Source: Croceicoccus gelatinilyticus
GTDB lineage: Bacteria; Pseudomonadota; Alphaproteobacteria; Sphingomonadales; Sphingomonadaceae
NCBI RefSeq assembly: GCF_018398395.1
Contig: NZ_JAHCBF010000002.1
Coordinates: 661,690 to 725,689 of the forward strand
Reading direction: 5' to 3'
DNA: 64,000 nucleotides
Shown here: positions 53,564-62,417 of the stretch, one piece after another
Numbering within the stretch: the first letter of the stretch is position 1
Layout: each line of letters opens with the position of its first letter
Translations under genes and position numbers: made by a program
The notes under the pieces: generated by a model
What the model was told of the DNA's origin: nothing
The model's database searches: none
The model's input: only the letters and a program-made list of their open reading frames with translations

Positions 53564-54192
53564 GCCTTGGCACCTCCGACTTCGGCCATGGCATCGAAGA
53601 TGTTCGAATAGGCCCCGCAGCGGCAGATGTTGCCGCTCATCCGCTCGGTCATTTCGGCGCGAGTCATCGGCATCGGCCCGGTAAGGTCATCGGTAACGTG
53701 GCTGGGCACGCCCGCCTCGATCTCTTTCAGCACGGCAACCGCGCTGCAGATCTGGCCGGGGGTGCAATAGCCGCACTGGTAACCGTCGTGCTTCACGAAG
53801 GCCTCCTGCATCGGGTGCATGTCGTCGGCCGAGCCCAGCCCCTCGATCGTGGTGACTTCGTCGCCCTGGTGCATGACGGCGAGCGAGAGGCATGAATTGA
53901 CGCGCGTGCCGTTCACCATGACGGTGCAGGCGCCGCACTGGCCGTGGTCGCAGCCCTTCTTCGTGCCGGTCAACTTAAGATGTTCGCGCAGCGTGTCGAG
54001 CAGCGTCGTGCGAGTATCGAGTTCAAGCTCGACCTCCTTTCCGTTGACGCTGAGCTTCACCGGGACCGGCGTGCTCTTCGGGGCCTTGGCAGGGCCCTGT
54101 GCGGCGGCAGGGACGGTCGTGACCGCAGCCGAGGCCGCGCCTGCGACGAGAACGCCGCGGCGAGTGATTGGCGGGGTAGGAATTGATGGCAT
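53560..54192 (-). CDS. 2Fe-2S subunit of periplasmic aldehyde oxidoreductase (PaoA-like), Tat exported
   Basis: 210 residues. It opens with a twin-arginine signal ([15 protein letters not shown], then cleavage near AAA-QG). The ferredoxin-type domain has [11 protein letters not shown] and the second [2Fe-2S] site [12 protein letters not shown] and ICRCGAY. Start ATG 54192 is chosen; the upstream open frame lacks conserved residues. With the next two genes it forms a periplasmic molybdenum aldehyde dehydrogenase. No paoD chaperone is adjacent. Confidence 0.9.
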   Translation of the reverse strand: MPSIPTPPITRRGVLVAGAASAAVTTVPAAAQGPAKAPKSTPVPVKLSVNGKEVELELDTRTTLLDTLREHLKLTGTKKGCDHGQCGACTVMVNGTRVNSCLSLAVMHQGDEVTTIEGLGSADDMHPMQEAFVKHDGYQCGYCTPGQICSAVAVLKEIEAGVPSHVTDDLTGPMPMTRAEMTERMSGNICRCGAYSNIFDAMAEVGGAKA

Positions 54193-54354
54193 GGTGAAAC
54201 CCGTAATGGCTGGTCGCGTGACGAATGGACGGACGAGAGGGAGCGCCCGGGCCGACAGGCTAGCACTCACAGCGCCAGGAAAAACAGAAAAGTTCTGATC
54301 GCCTTCATGAGCGAATTTCATGAAAGATGCGGGAACCTTTCCGAAAACCCGCAA

Positions 54355-54387
54355 ACGAAAACGGCCCCGCCATCGCTGGCGGGGCCG
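54355..54387 (-). terminator. Intrinsic terminator of the first TonB-dependent receptor gene
   Basis: The 11-bp stem CGGCCCCGCCA / TGGCGGGGCCG is followed on the minus strand by TTTTCGTTT, 32 bp after the receptor stop. Confidence 0.85.
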
Positions 54388-54418
54388 AAATCGTGTTCGG
54401 TTGCTTGTGATCAGGCGA

Positions 54419-56881
54419 TCAGAAGCGCTTGGTCAGTTCGACCTTCACCGTGCGCGGCAGCGTGCCGAAGCCGAGCTGGTCGGCCTTGACGCCGGTGACG
54501 CCGCCAGCAGCGGTACCGGACGACGGACCGTCGACCACGCCCGTGACATAGAACTCGTTGGTGAGGTTCTTGCCGATCAGGGCCAGCTGCCAGTTGCCGT
54601 CAGCTGCGCCGAAGCGGAGACCGGCATCGATGGTCCAGTAGTCGTCCTGGATCGCGATGGGGTTTGCAAAGCCCGACGGGTTGTAGCTGTCCGAGTAGCG
54701 GGCGTTGGCGTTGAAGCCCATCATCAGCGTGCTGCCGATGTCGGTTTCGTAGTTCACGCCGATCACGCCGGTCCATTCCGGTGCGACCGAGAGCGGCTGA
54801 CCCGTCAGGTTCTGGCGGATCTGGCCGTCGGCGGTGATGACGTTACAACCTTCAGCCTGCGTCTGGCCCGAGTAGCACGGACCTTCGGGGAAGCTGTCGT
54901 ACTTTGCGTCGTTGTAGTTCACGGCCGCGTTGAGGTTGAGGCCCGGCACCGCGTAGGGCGCATATTCAAGCTCAAGCTCGACACCCTGCGTCTTCGCATC
55001 GGCGGTCAGCGTGTTGAACGCGAAAACCGGCGAGTTGAAGAAGTCGACCTGGAAGTCCTTCACCGTGTAGGTGAAGAGCGTCAGGTTGGCGCGAAGCTGG
55101 TTGTCGAGGATGGTCGACTTGATACCGACTTCGAAGCCTTCAGCCTCTTCCGGGTTGAAGGTAAGGTCGCCGTACGGATCAGGCGAGAACTGCGAGTTGA
55201 TGCCGCCGTTCGAGAAGCCGCCCGACTTGTAGGCAGTCTTGTACGCACCGTAGAGCAGGATGTCCGGCGTCGGTTCGTAGGTCAGCGTCACTTCCGGTGC
55301 GAAGTCCTTGAACTTCTGGTTGGCAGTGATGGTGCCAAGCGGATCATCAGCGTCACGATAGACGACTGCGAAAGCCGGGTTCACGTATTCCTGCGCGAAG
55401 TAGCTGTCCTTCTTCTCGTCCGTGTAACGGCCACCGGCCGCCAGTTCGAGGCCGTCCATCAGTTCGAAGCGAACCTGACCGAAGATGGCGATTGTTTCGC
55501 CCTCGGTAGTGCTGATCTTCTCGCTCGCCGCGTAGACGAGATCGGGACGCGGAGCCGCGGAGTTGCGCACGTCGCTGTAGAAGCCCCACTGGCCGAAATC
55601 ACGGTCCGTGGTCTGATACAGACCGCCGATCATGAAGTTGAACGGACCGTCGAAGACCGACGTCAGGCGCAGTTCCTGCGAGAAGGCTTCCCAGGTCGAG
55701 TTCTCGGTCGCGAAGATCATACCGCCCGCAACGGAATCGGTAGCCTGGAAGTTGCAGTTGCAAAGCCAGGAGTTGTTGTTGCGCTGCCAGTTGGTGACCG
55801 ATGAAATCGTCATCGTGTCCATCTCGTATTCGAGCTGGTTGTTGATGCCCCAGCTGCGATAGCGGTTATAGGGCACGCCATCGTCGTTGCCATAAGGCGC
55901 GGTCTGGGCAACCTCGGCCGGCAGGGCGTTCTGGTGCGTGATGAAGTCCTTTTCGCACGGATAGACCGTCAGCTGGCTGAAGCCGGTGCCGTTGCCGCAC
56001 GAATATGCGACGTAGTTCCAGCTGTTGTTCAGCGTGTCGTTCTGGTTGCGGGTGACCTTCAAGGTGTTGGTCAGGTCGCTCGTCGGCTCCCACTTCAGCG
56101 TGGCGCGGGCGAGGAATTCTTCCTGCTGCGGCATCGGGCCCTCGATGGGCAGCGACACCAAGGTCTCTACATCGCCGAAGCCCTGTGCGGTGTCGACGGT
56201 GGTGTAGTTCTGGGGCGTGGAGACGTTATCGTAGTAACCGCCGTCCATGTCCGAGTAGCGCGCAGCAAGGCGGATACCGAGCGTGTCGGTGATCGGGCCC
56301 GAGATGATGCCTTCGAGCTGGTACTGGTTGGCCTTGAATTCGTAACCGGCCTTGATCGAACCGGTCCAGTCGTAGGTCGGGTCGTTCGTGGTCAGCGAGA
56401 TCACGCCGGCAGTGGCGTTCTTGCCGAAGAACAGGGCCTGCGGGCCCTTGAGGACTTCGACGCGTGCGAGGTCGAAGAAGCCTTCGTCAATGACGCGCCC
56501 CTGGCCGTAGTATGCGCCGTCAACGACGATGGCGACCGACTGTTCGATACCGATCGAGGTCGAGGACGAACCGATACCACGCAGGGTGATCTGGGCCGAC
56601 GAACCGTTCGAGGCGCGGCCGACGTTGAGGTTCGGCGTTGCAGCAGCGATCTTTTCGATGCTGGTGATGTCGCGGTTCTGGATCATCTCTTCCGACATCG
56701 CGGTGACCGCGACGGGGACGTCCTGAACACTTTCTTCGCGCTTACGTGCGGTGACGACGATTTCGTTGAGGCCGCCAGTCTTCGCGGTTTCGGTCTGCGC
56801 GTCCTGCGCAAACGCGACCTGCGAGGTCAGTGCGAGCGACGCACCACCGAGAAGAAGGACGGATTTCGAGCGTAAAAACAT
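54419..56881 (-). CDS. TonB-dependent receptor (outer membrane), copy 1
   Basis: 820 residues. A signal peptide ends at AFAQD (near residue 26). The TonB box/plug begins LNEIVVTARKREESVQDVPV, with plug features NLNVGRASNGSSAQITLRGIG and VFFGKNATAGVISLTT-like sequence. A 22-strand barrel with GGRYTDEKKDSY and a terminal aromatic strand (VKVELTKRF) follows. ATG 56881 follows a GGGAGAGAT ribosome binding site. Likely imports a large, poorly diffusible substrate; ligand unknown. Confidence 0.9.
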   Translation of the reverse strand: MFLRSKSVLLLGGASLALTSQVAFAQDAQTETAKTGGLNEIVVTARKREESVQDVPVAVTAMSEEMIQNRDITSIEKIAAATPNLNVGRASNGSSAQITLRGIGSSSTSIGIEQSVAIVVDGAYYGQGRVIDEGFFDLARVEVLKGPQALFFGKNATAGVISLTTNDPTYDWTGSIKAGYEFKANQYQLEGIISGPITDTLGIRLAARYSDMDGGYYDNVSTPQNYTTVDTAQGFGDVETLVSLPIEGPMPQQEEFLARATLKWEPTSDLTNTLKVTRNQNDTLNNSWNYVAYSCGNGTGFSQLTVYPCEKDFITHQNALPAEVAQTAPYGNDDGVPYNRYRSWGINNQLEYEMDTMTISSVTNWQRNNNSWLCNCNFQATDSVAGGMIFATENSTWEAFSQELRLTSVFDGPFNFMIGGLYQTTDRDFGQWGFYSDVRNSAAPRPDLVYAASEKISTTEGETIAIFGQVRFELMDGLELAAGGRYTDEKKDSYFAQEYVNPAFAVVYRDADDPLGTITANQKFKDFAPEVTLTYEPTPDILLYGAYKTAYKSGGFSNGGINSQFSPDPYGDLTFNPEEAEGFEVGIKSTILDNQLRANLTLFTYTVKDFQVDFFNSPVFAFNTLTADAKTQGVELELEYAPYAVPGLNLNAAVNYNDAKYDSFPEGPCYSGQTQAEGCNVITADGQIRQNLTGQPLSVAPEWTGVIGVNYETDIGSTLMMGFNANARYSDSYNPSGFANPIAIQDDYWTIDAGLRFGAADGNWQLALIGKNLTNEFYVTGVVDGPSSGTAAGGVTGVKADQLGFGTLPRTVKVELTKRF

Positions 56882-57028
56882 GACGATCTCTCCCTTTGAA
56901 CCATTAGCCGGTGCCTCTGTGGGCACGACCGTTCCAGACGGCTAATAGGTTGAGGGTGTTTTACGAGCGCCTGTCCGATTACATAGCTATCGGTTTTGTC
57001 AGGTTCCTGCGGTCGACTGCAAAAACCG

Positions 57029-57433
57029 TTATTGCAGTGGCATTCCTGCAACATGAAGCGCAGCATTGAAGTCGTCGATCGCCGCCGCGCAGACCTCTGC
57101 CACGTGTTCCTTGCCGAAGATGCATTGCAGGGTATCGGCCCTGCAGCATTCGTCCTGTAGCAGCGACAGGATCAGCGCCTCCCCTTCCGCGATCAGCGGG
57201 CAGCCTTCCATCGCGAAGCCGAAACGCAGGCCTGCGCGCACGTTCAACACCATGAGAATGCGGTGAAATGCGCCGATCCCGCCCATGAGGCCGCGGTCCA
57301 GGAAATCGCTGGCCACGGCATCGGCCGGGCACGTCCGCCCGTTCACCGCGCCGACCCACTTGCGCGTGGCATCGACGATGAACGCTTCGGCGGGAGCAAG
57401 GTCAGCGGTGCGGTGGTCGAGATAGCGGTACAA
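57029..57433 (-). CDS. Small cysteine-rich protein of unknown function
   Basis: 134 residues, start at TTG 57433 with CAGGAGTCGCCC upstream. It is helical, with six Cys residues (RTCPAD, EGCPLI, DECCRADTLQCIFG, EVCAAA) and the pattern FIVDATRKWVGAVNGRTCP. No family is recognised. It lies between two TonB-dependent receptor genes on the same strand, 147 bp after the first receptor start and 186 bp before the end of the next gene. Confidence 0.6.
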   Translation of the reverse strand: MYRYLDHRTADLAPAEAFIVDATRKWVGAVNGRTCPADAVASDFLDRGLMGGIGAFHRILMVLNVRAGLRFGFAMEGCPLIAEGEALILSLLQDECCRADTLQCIFGKEHVAEVCAAAIDDFNAALHVAGMPLQ

Positions 57434-57540
57434 GGGCGACTCCTGTCAGGGACTGAAGCCAGACCCTTTCATAGCGCAGCGCTTATTGCAACCGATTATC
57501 ATTAGCGGAATATCGGCGGGTCAATAGACACCAGAATCAG

Positions 57541-57573
57541 AACGGCCCGCCCGGCATGAACCGGACGGGCCGC
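57541..57573 (-). terminator. Hairpin after the second TonB-dependent receptor gene
   Basis: The stem CGGCCCGCCCGG / CCGGACGGGCCG (one mismatch) is followed on the minus strand by the weakly T-rich TTCTGATTCTGG, 47 bp after the receptor stop. Confidence 0.6.
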
Positions 57574-57619
57574 CCTTGTGCGATCGGGCCAGCGCGGGTG
57601 GGGCCGCGCCGGCTTTCGA

Positions 57620-60070
57620 TCAGAACCTCAGCGTCGAACGGATGCCGATCGTGCGCGGCGCGGCAACGAAGGTGCCGTAGCGGCGCACGTAATGCGGATC
57701 GCCGTTCTCGTCATAGACGACCTGGTTGTATTCGGGCGACGAACGCACGCCGGTCTCCGCGTACTTGTCGAACAGGTTGTCGACGTAGAGCTGCGTCGAA
57801 AAGCCCTTGTGGTCGAGCGTCAGTGCCGCGCCGTGCATGGAGAAGCCCTTCAGCGTCGTGCCCTGACGGCCACCCGCACGCGTCAGTATGTTCGACTGCG
57901 CGGTCATCTTGTAGGTGAAGCCGATGTCGGTATCGGGACCAACCGGCTGCTTGTAGCTGACGAAGACGTTGCCCTTGTGCTTCGGGCTGCCCGGCAGGCG
58001 ATCGCCGTCGAGGCCGTCTTCATAAAGCGTGCCGAAGCCGGGCCCTTCAGTATAGGCGATCAGATCGGGGCTGAGCGCCGTAAGCTTCGCATCAGTGTAC
58101 GAATAGTTGCCGCTGACTGTCAGTTCCGGCGTCACGCGGAAGCTGGCCGACAGTTCGACGCCCTTCGATTCCGCACCGCCACCGTTGAGCGTGATCGGCA
58201 AGCCGCCCGCCAGCGTGGTCGACGAAAGCTGCGGGTCCTTCCAGTCGATGTAATAGACCGCGCCGTTCAGCGTCAGCCGACGGTTCAGGAACTGCGTCTT
58301 GAAGCCGACTTCGTAGTTCGTGGTTTCATCCGGGCCATACGCGAACTCGTTCGGCAGGGCGCAAAGCGTCTGGTTGTCGGGATCGTTCGGATCGAACCCG
58401 TCGGGGCAGGCCGCGATCCCGTTGCCGCTACCGATGCGGAAGCCCTTGCTGACCGTCGCATAGGCCAGCGCGTCGGGGGCAAACTCGTACGAAGTGTTTA
58501 CCTTCCAGAGGAAGCCGTCGCGCTTCTGGCCCGCTTCTTCAAATTCGAGCTGGATGTCGTTCGCCGGATCGCGTCCGCCGAAGGCGATATAGAACAGCGG
58601 AAGGTCGAAGGCCGATGCGACTTCGTAGTCGTACTTGTAATAGCGGCCCCCCAGCGTGACCTGCCATTCCGGCGTGATCTCGTAACCCACTTCGCCGTAG
58701 ACCGCGTATTCCTTCAGCTTCTCGCGGACGGCCTGCACATACTCGATGTTCTGCGGGTAATCGGTGCCGAAGTACTCATCGAGGTAGGGCGTGAACTCAA
58801 GGCTCAGGCTCTCTGCATCAAGCTGGTTGTAGAAGCCGCCGACGATCCAGCTGAGCGGTCCGCTGCTGGTGCTGACAAGGCGCAGTTCCTGCGTCCAGGT
58901 TTCTTCCTCGCCCGTTTCCTGCGTGCGCGAAGTGAAGGTCGGGAACGCCTCGTAACTGTATTCCAGCGTGATCAGCAGGTCCGACTGATCGCGATTGCCG
59001 TCATCGGTGTACTTGGAATAGCCCGTCGCGCTCGTCAGTTCGGCAAAGCCGAGGTCGAGCGCGGCTTCGAGAGCCACGAGTTCGTTGCGGATCTGGTTGG
59101 GTTCAAGCACGCGCAGCGCGTTTTCGTAGTCGCCGACAGTGACCGGGAAGTCCACATAGGCGCCGTTGGAATCCAGCAGCGGCTGATCGTTCAGGCTGCT
59201 GTGCGTAAGCTGGCGGCCACCAACTTTCAGGTCCTGCAGGTAATAGGTGAGGTTGATGTCCAGCGCGTCGACCGGCTGCCAGCGCAGCGCGGCACGGGCC
59301 GAGACGACTTCGGCCCAGTTGGTGTCCTTCACGCGGCGCACGGCATCGGGGTTGTCGAAATCGTCGGGGTTCACGGCCCCCGCCTCGGTCACGACGAATG
59401 GCTGGTCGACGAAGCCCTGGTCATTCAGCAGGTCGATCGAGCCGCGAAAGGCCAGCGTATCGCCCAGCGGGATGTTGACCGTCATGCCGGTATCGGTGCT
59501 GATCCCGCCGCCACGCTTGTAATCGTAGAAGTCGGCACGAACCTCGCCGCTGATCTCGTCGAATTGCGGACGGTTCGGGATATAGCGCACCGCGCCGCCC
59601 AGCGTGCCCGCGCCGTAAAGCGTGCCCTGCGGGCCGATCAGGAATTCGACACGTTCCATGTCGATCGGGCGAAGGTTCACGTAAAGCGGGATTTCACCGA
59701 CGTAGATGGCAACGGTTCCGCCGCCCGAATTGTCGCCGTCCGCCGCGCTTAGCGGGTCGGCGTTGAGGCCGCGGAAGACGATCGTGTTGCCCTGGCGCGC
59801 GCCGGCATCGACGATGTAGACACCCGGAACGGTCGCCGCGATGCTTTCGAGATCGAGCGTGCGCTGTTCTTCAAGGCTTTCGGCCGTCACGGCCGCGATG
59901 TTGAAAGGTACGTCCTGCACCGTATCGGCGCGCCGGGTCGCGGTGACGATGATCTCGTTGCCGGTGGCGACGGCAGGCTCTGCCTGTGCGTGCGCGACGG
60001 CGGGGGCCAGCACGGGGGAGAGGACGGAGCCGATGAGAAGGGACATGCGAAGGGTACGTGCAGATTGCAT
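57620..60070 (-). CDS. TonB-dependent receptor (outer membrane), copy 2
   Basis: 816 residues. Signal peptide (MSLLIGSVLSPVLAPAVAHA). The plug starts GNEIIVTATRRADTVQDVPFN and contains GVYIVDAGARQGNTIVFRGL and VEFLIGPQGTLYGAGTLGGAVRY. Barrel strands end with an aromatic terminus (APRTIGIRSTLRF). MSLLIG at 60046 is a second possible start. A divergent TPR-sulfotransferase gene begins 124 bp away; the cofactor of import is unknown. Confidence 0.9.
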   Translation of the reverse strand: MQSARTLRMSLLIGSVLSPVLAPAVAHAQAEPAVATGNEIIVTATRRADTVQDVPFNIAAVTAESLEEQRTLDLESIAATVPGVYIVDAGARQGNTIVFRGLNADPLSAADGDNSGGGTVAIYVGEIPLYVNLRPIDMERVEFLIGPQGTLYGAGTLGGAVRYIPNRPQFDEISGEVRADFYDYKRGGGISTDTGMTVNIPLGDTLAFRGSIDLLNDQGFVDQPFVVTEAGAVNPDDFDNPDAVRRVKDTNWAEVVSARAALRWQPVDALDINLTYYLQDLKVGGRQLTHSSLNDQPLLDSNGAYVDFPVTVGDYENALRVLEPNQIRNELVALEAALDLGFAELTSATGYSKYTDDGNRDQSDLLITLEYSYEAFPTFTSRTQETGEEETWTQELRLVSTSSGPLSWIVGGFYNQLDAESLSLEFTPYLDEYFGTDYPQNIEYVQAVREKLKEYAVYGEVGYEITPEWQVTLGGRYYKYDYEVASAFDLPLFYIAFGGRDPANDIQLEFEEAGQKRDGFLWKVNTSYEFAPDALAYATVSKGFRIGSGNGIAACPDGFDPNDPDNQTLCALPNEFAYGPDETTNYEVGFKTQFLNRRLTLNGAVYYIDWKDPQLSSTTLAGGLPITLNGGGAESKGVELSASFRVTPELTVSGNYSYTDAKLTALSPDLIAYTEGPGFGTLYEDGLDGDRLPGSPKHKGNVFVSYKQPVGPDTDIGFTYKMTAQSNILTRAGGRQGTTLKGFSMHGAALTLDHKGFSTQLYVDNLFDKYAETGVRSSPEYNQVVYDENGDPHYVRRYGTFVAAPRTIGIRSTLRF

Positions 60071-60194
60071 CTGTCTTGGTCCTTGTCTTTACAGCAGCGA
60101 CCAGTCCCCACAATCCGCTGCAAGCTTCACCAGTTTTGGTGCGGTGCAGCATGACTCGCTTTGTGCAATTCGATAACCCTTGTAACCAGTCGCC

Positions 60195-61769
60195 ATGACA
60201 GAAACGTCACCTCCCGTTGCAGTTTTGCAACTTTTCGCCGGAAGAGAGCGCGAGGCCTTCGCGTCTGCACAGGCCCATCTGCGCGAAAAGGGCGCGGATG
60301 CAGCATGTGTCATGGTACTGGCTGCGATCGCGCTGGAACACGGAAACGACGCCAAGGCGAAGGAGCTCTCCGATCTCGCCGCGAAGATCGGCGGTGCGGT
60401 AGGGTGGCGGCACATTCTGCTGGGGCGTCTTGCCCTGAAACGCAGCGACACGGCCGCAGCCCGTGCCGCGGCCCGCGCTGCGGCCAAAGCGGACGTGGCC
60501 TGGCCCGAACTGGCAGGCGATCTGGGTGTCCTGTTATCGCGCACGGGGTTGCATGCAGAGGCACTGCCGTTCCTGGCCCGCGCGACGGAGGCCCGACGCT
60601 ACGACCCCCAAGCCGCCTACAATTATGGGATCGCGCTGCAATTCACGGGAGACCTGCGGAAAGCGCGCGAGGTTTTCGAAGATCTCGTCACGCGCGAACC
60701 CGGCCATGCGCAGGCGTGGCTTGCCCTCGTCCCTCTGGCAAAGGACCGGCATGAAGAGTTCCTGCCGATGCTGGAGCAACGCTTTGCTGCAACCGACAGT
60801 GTCGAGGACCGCCTGATGCTCGGCCACGCGATTGCGCGGATGCTGGAAGACAAGGGCGAATGGGACGCATCGCTCGGCTGGTTAGACCGCGCGAAGGAAC
60901 CGCTCGCCACGCGTATTGGCCATGACCGCGCCGCAACCGAACGCCTGTTCGCCGCATCTGCTGCCAGCGCGGAAAGCCCGATACCGGCGCTGTCAGGCGA
61001 TACATCCCCATTATTCATCGTCGGCATGCCGCGCAGCGGGACGACGCTGGCGGAACGTATCTTGTCCGCGCATCCCGATGTCACGTCTGCGGGCGAGCTT
61101 TCGGATTTCGCCGTGTTGGCCAAACGGACGGTGCAGACACCGGGCGGCCACGTCCTCGACGCGCCAACGATCGAGGCAGCGGCAAGCGCCGACCTGTCCG
61201 CGATCGAGGGTGCCTATGTCGAACGCGTGCGGACCATCGTCGGCGACAGTCCGCACTTCATCGACAAGATGCCATTCAACTTCTTCTTCGCGCCACTGAT
61301 CCTGCAAGCCCTGCCCGGCGCGCGCGTGATTTGCCTGCGGCGTTCACCGCAAGACACGGTGTTCAGCAACTACCGTCAGCTTTTCGCAACAGCCTTCACT
61401 TACTATTCCTACGCGTACCACTTTGAGGACACGGCCCACTTCGTCGCGCAGTTCGAAAAGCTGATCGATCACTTCGAGCAGGCGCTTCCCGAGAACCGCT
61501 TCCTCTCGCTTTCCTACGAAGAGATCGTCGCCGACTTCGACAGGCAGGCGCGCAAGCTGGTGGCGTTCGCAGGGCTCGATTGGGACGATGCCTGCGCCGC
61601 CTTCCACGAAAACACGGCCCCCGTCGCCACGGCCAGTTCGCTGCAGGTCCGCCAGCCGATCTACGCAAATGCGGTAGCGCGCTGGAAACGTTATCCCGGC
61701 GGAGCAATACGCGTGCAGGAAGCACTTTCGCGCCTCGGAATCGGCAATATCGAAAAAAATATCGGCTGA
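60195..61769 (+). CDS. TPR-repeat sulfotransferase family protein
   Basis: 524 residues. The first 240 residues form TPR-like helical repeats (AYNYGIALQFTGDLRKAREV and flanking). The C-terminal sulfotransferase domain has the PAPS 5'-phosphosulfate-binding loop FIVGMPRSGTTLAERILSAH (about 273-292) and the 3'-phosphate region RSPQDTVFSNYRQLF. It probably transfers sulfate from PAPS to a surface glycan, lipid or peptide. Its neighbours are a divergent TonB-dependent receptor and the long intergenic region before a giant secreted protein. Confidence 0.85.
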   Translation: MTETSPPVAVLQLFAGREREAFASAQAHLREKGADAACVMVLAAIALEHGNDAKAKELSDLAAKIGGAVGWRHILLGRLALKRSDTAAARAAARAAAKADVAWPELAGDLGVLLSRTGLHAEALPFLARATEARRYDPQAAYNYGIALQFTGDLRKAREVFEDLVTREPGHAQAWLALVPLAKDRHEEFLPMLEQRFAATDSVEDRLMLGHAIARMLEDKGEWDASLGWLDRAKEPLATRIGHDRAATERLFAASAASAESPIPALSGDTSPLFIVGMPRSGTTLAERILSAHPDVTSAGELSDFAVLAKRTVQTPGGHVLDAPTIEAAASADLSAIEGAYVERVRTIVGDSPHFIDKMPFNFFFAPLILQALPGARVICLRRSPQDTVFSNYRQLFATAFTYYSYAYHFEDTAHFVAQFEKLIDHFEQALPENRFLSLSYEEIVADFDRQARKLVAFAGLDWDDACAAFHENTAPVATASSLQVRQPIYANAVARWKRYPGGAIRVQEALSRLGIGNIEKNIG

Positions 61770-62208
61770 TTTTCGCCGCTTCAGTTGGTTGGCGAGAGCC
61801 TACCTCTTTGCACGCCCGGCGCCGCAGCGAAGTTTCGATACAATCGAATGTAACAATCTGCCGCAAGGCCATTGGTGCATTGCGGCAAATCGATGAATCT
61901 CAAATCAATTCCGCCGCACTTCCACAAAGTACTGATCGAGTCTTTCGCAATACAACTTGCGCCTTAGAGGCCAAGGAGGACAAGTTGACTCAGGTGTTAG
62001 CAAGACGGTCTTGATAGGCTACTTGGCATTGTCAGATAACTGTAAAGTCTAGATTTAGCTTTGGCCGGATATGGACTCATGTTAACCAATTGTTAACTGG
62101 TCGCAGAACGCGAGTCGCTGCTTGCGATTGCAACCGGATATTACCAACGACTATGCCGCAGCGCTCGCCGCGGTTCCTAGCCGGACGCACACGTGGGGAG
62201 TGCAAGTG
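61770..62208. other. Long intergenic region before the secreted-protein leader
   Basis: This 439-bp stretch has lower GC than its neighbours. I see no open frame with a plausible ribosome binding site and no RNA gene. Its clear feature is the CtrA-type site at 62082-62097, in the region where a promoter would be expected. Confidence 0.6.
62082..62097 (+). promoter_or_regulatory. Perfect CtrA binding-site consensus
   Basis: TTAA-CCAATTG-TTAAC matches the TTAA-N7-TTAAC consensus of the alphaproteobacterial cell-cycle regulator CtrA exactly. It lies 112 bp before the small ORF and 320 bp before the large secreted-protein gene, and the flanking sequence is AT-rich. Confidence 0.6.
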
Positions 62209-62340
62209 ATGGCGCAAATCAACGACGACATCTTCGGACCACCCGAAGTAGACGTGCCTGCCTGTACGGAGGCAGACGCTTTTCCATACCTGGTGCCGAC
62301 ATCCCCCTTCAGCTGCATTACGCAACTGAGCCGACACTGA
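62209..62340 (+). CDS. Candidate 43-residue leader peptide or small protein
   Basis: The ORF starts at an ATG with GGGGAG nine nt upstream. The product is short, acidic, without TM segment, beginning MAQINDDIFGPPEVDVPACT. It is followed 12 bp later by an intrinsic terminator and then directly by a large gene, the layout of a leader peptide in an attenuator. No family is recognised and it could be chance coding potential. Confidence 0.4.
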   Translation: MAQINDDIFGPPEVDVPACTEADAFPYLVPTSPFSCITQLSRH

Positions 62341-62352
62341 ACAACGTTCGCC

Positions 62353-62390
62353 AGGCGTCGCGGCAATCACCGCCGACGCCTTTTTGTTTT
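62353..62390 (+). terminator. Intrinsic terminator directly upstream of the large secreted-protein gene
   Basis: AGGCGTCG pairs with CGACGCCT, extended by an inner CGG/CCG pairing, and is followed by TTTTTGTTTT. It ends 28 bp before the ATG at 62418, leaving no room for an independent promoter, so the gene must be read through or regulated by attenuation. Confidence 0.8.
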
Positions 62391-62417
62391 GGTGCTTAAT
62401 TGTGGGGAAATTGAGCG

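Noticed and set aside
57578..59752. 724-codon plus-strand open frame opposite the second TonB-dependent receptor
   Set aside because: The minus frame has full plug and barrel signatures; the plus frame is low-complexity and unconserved.
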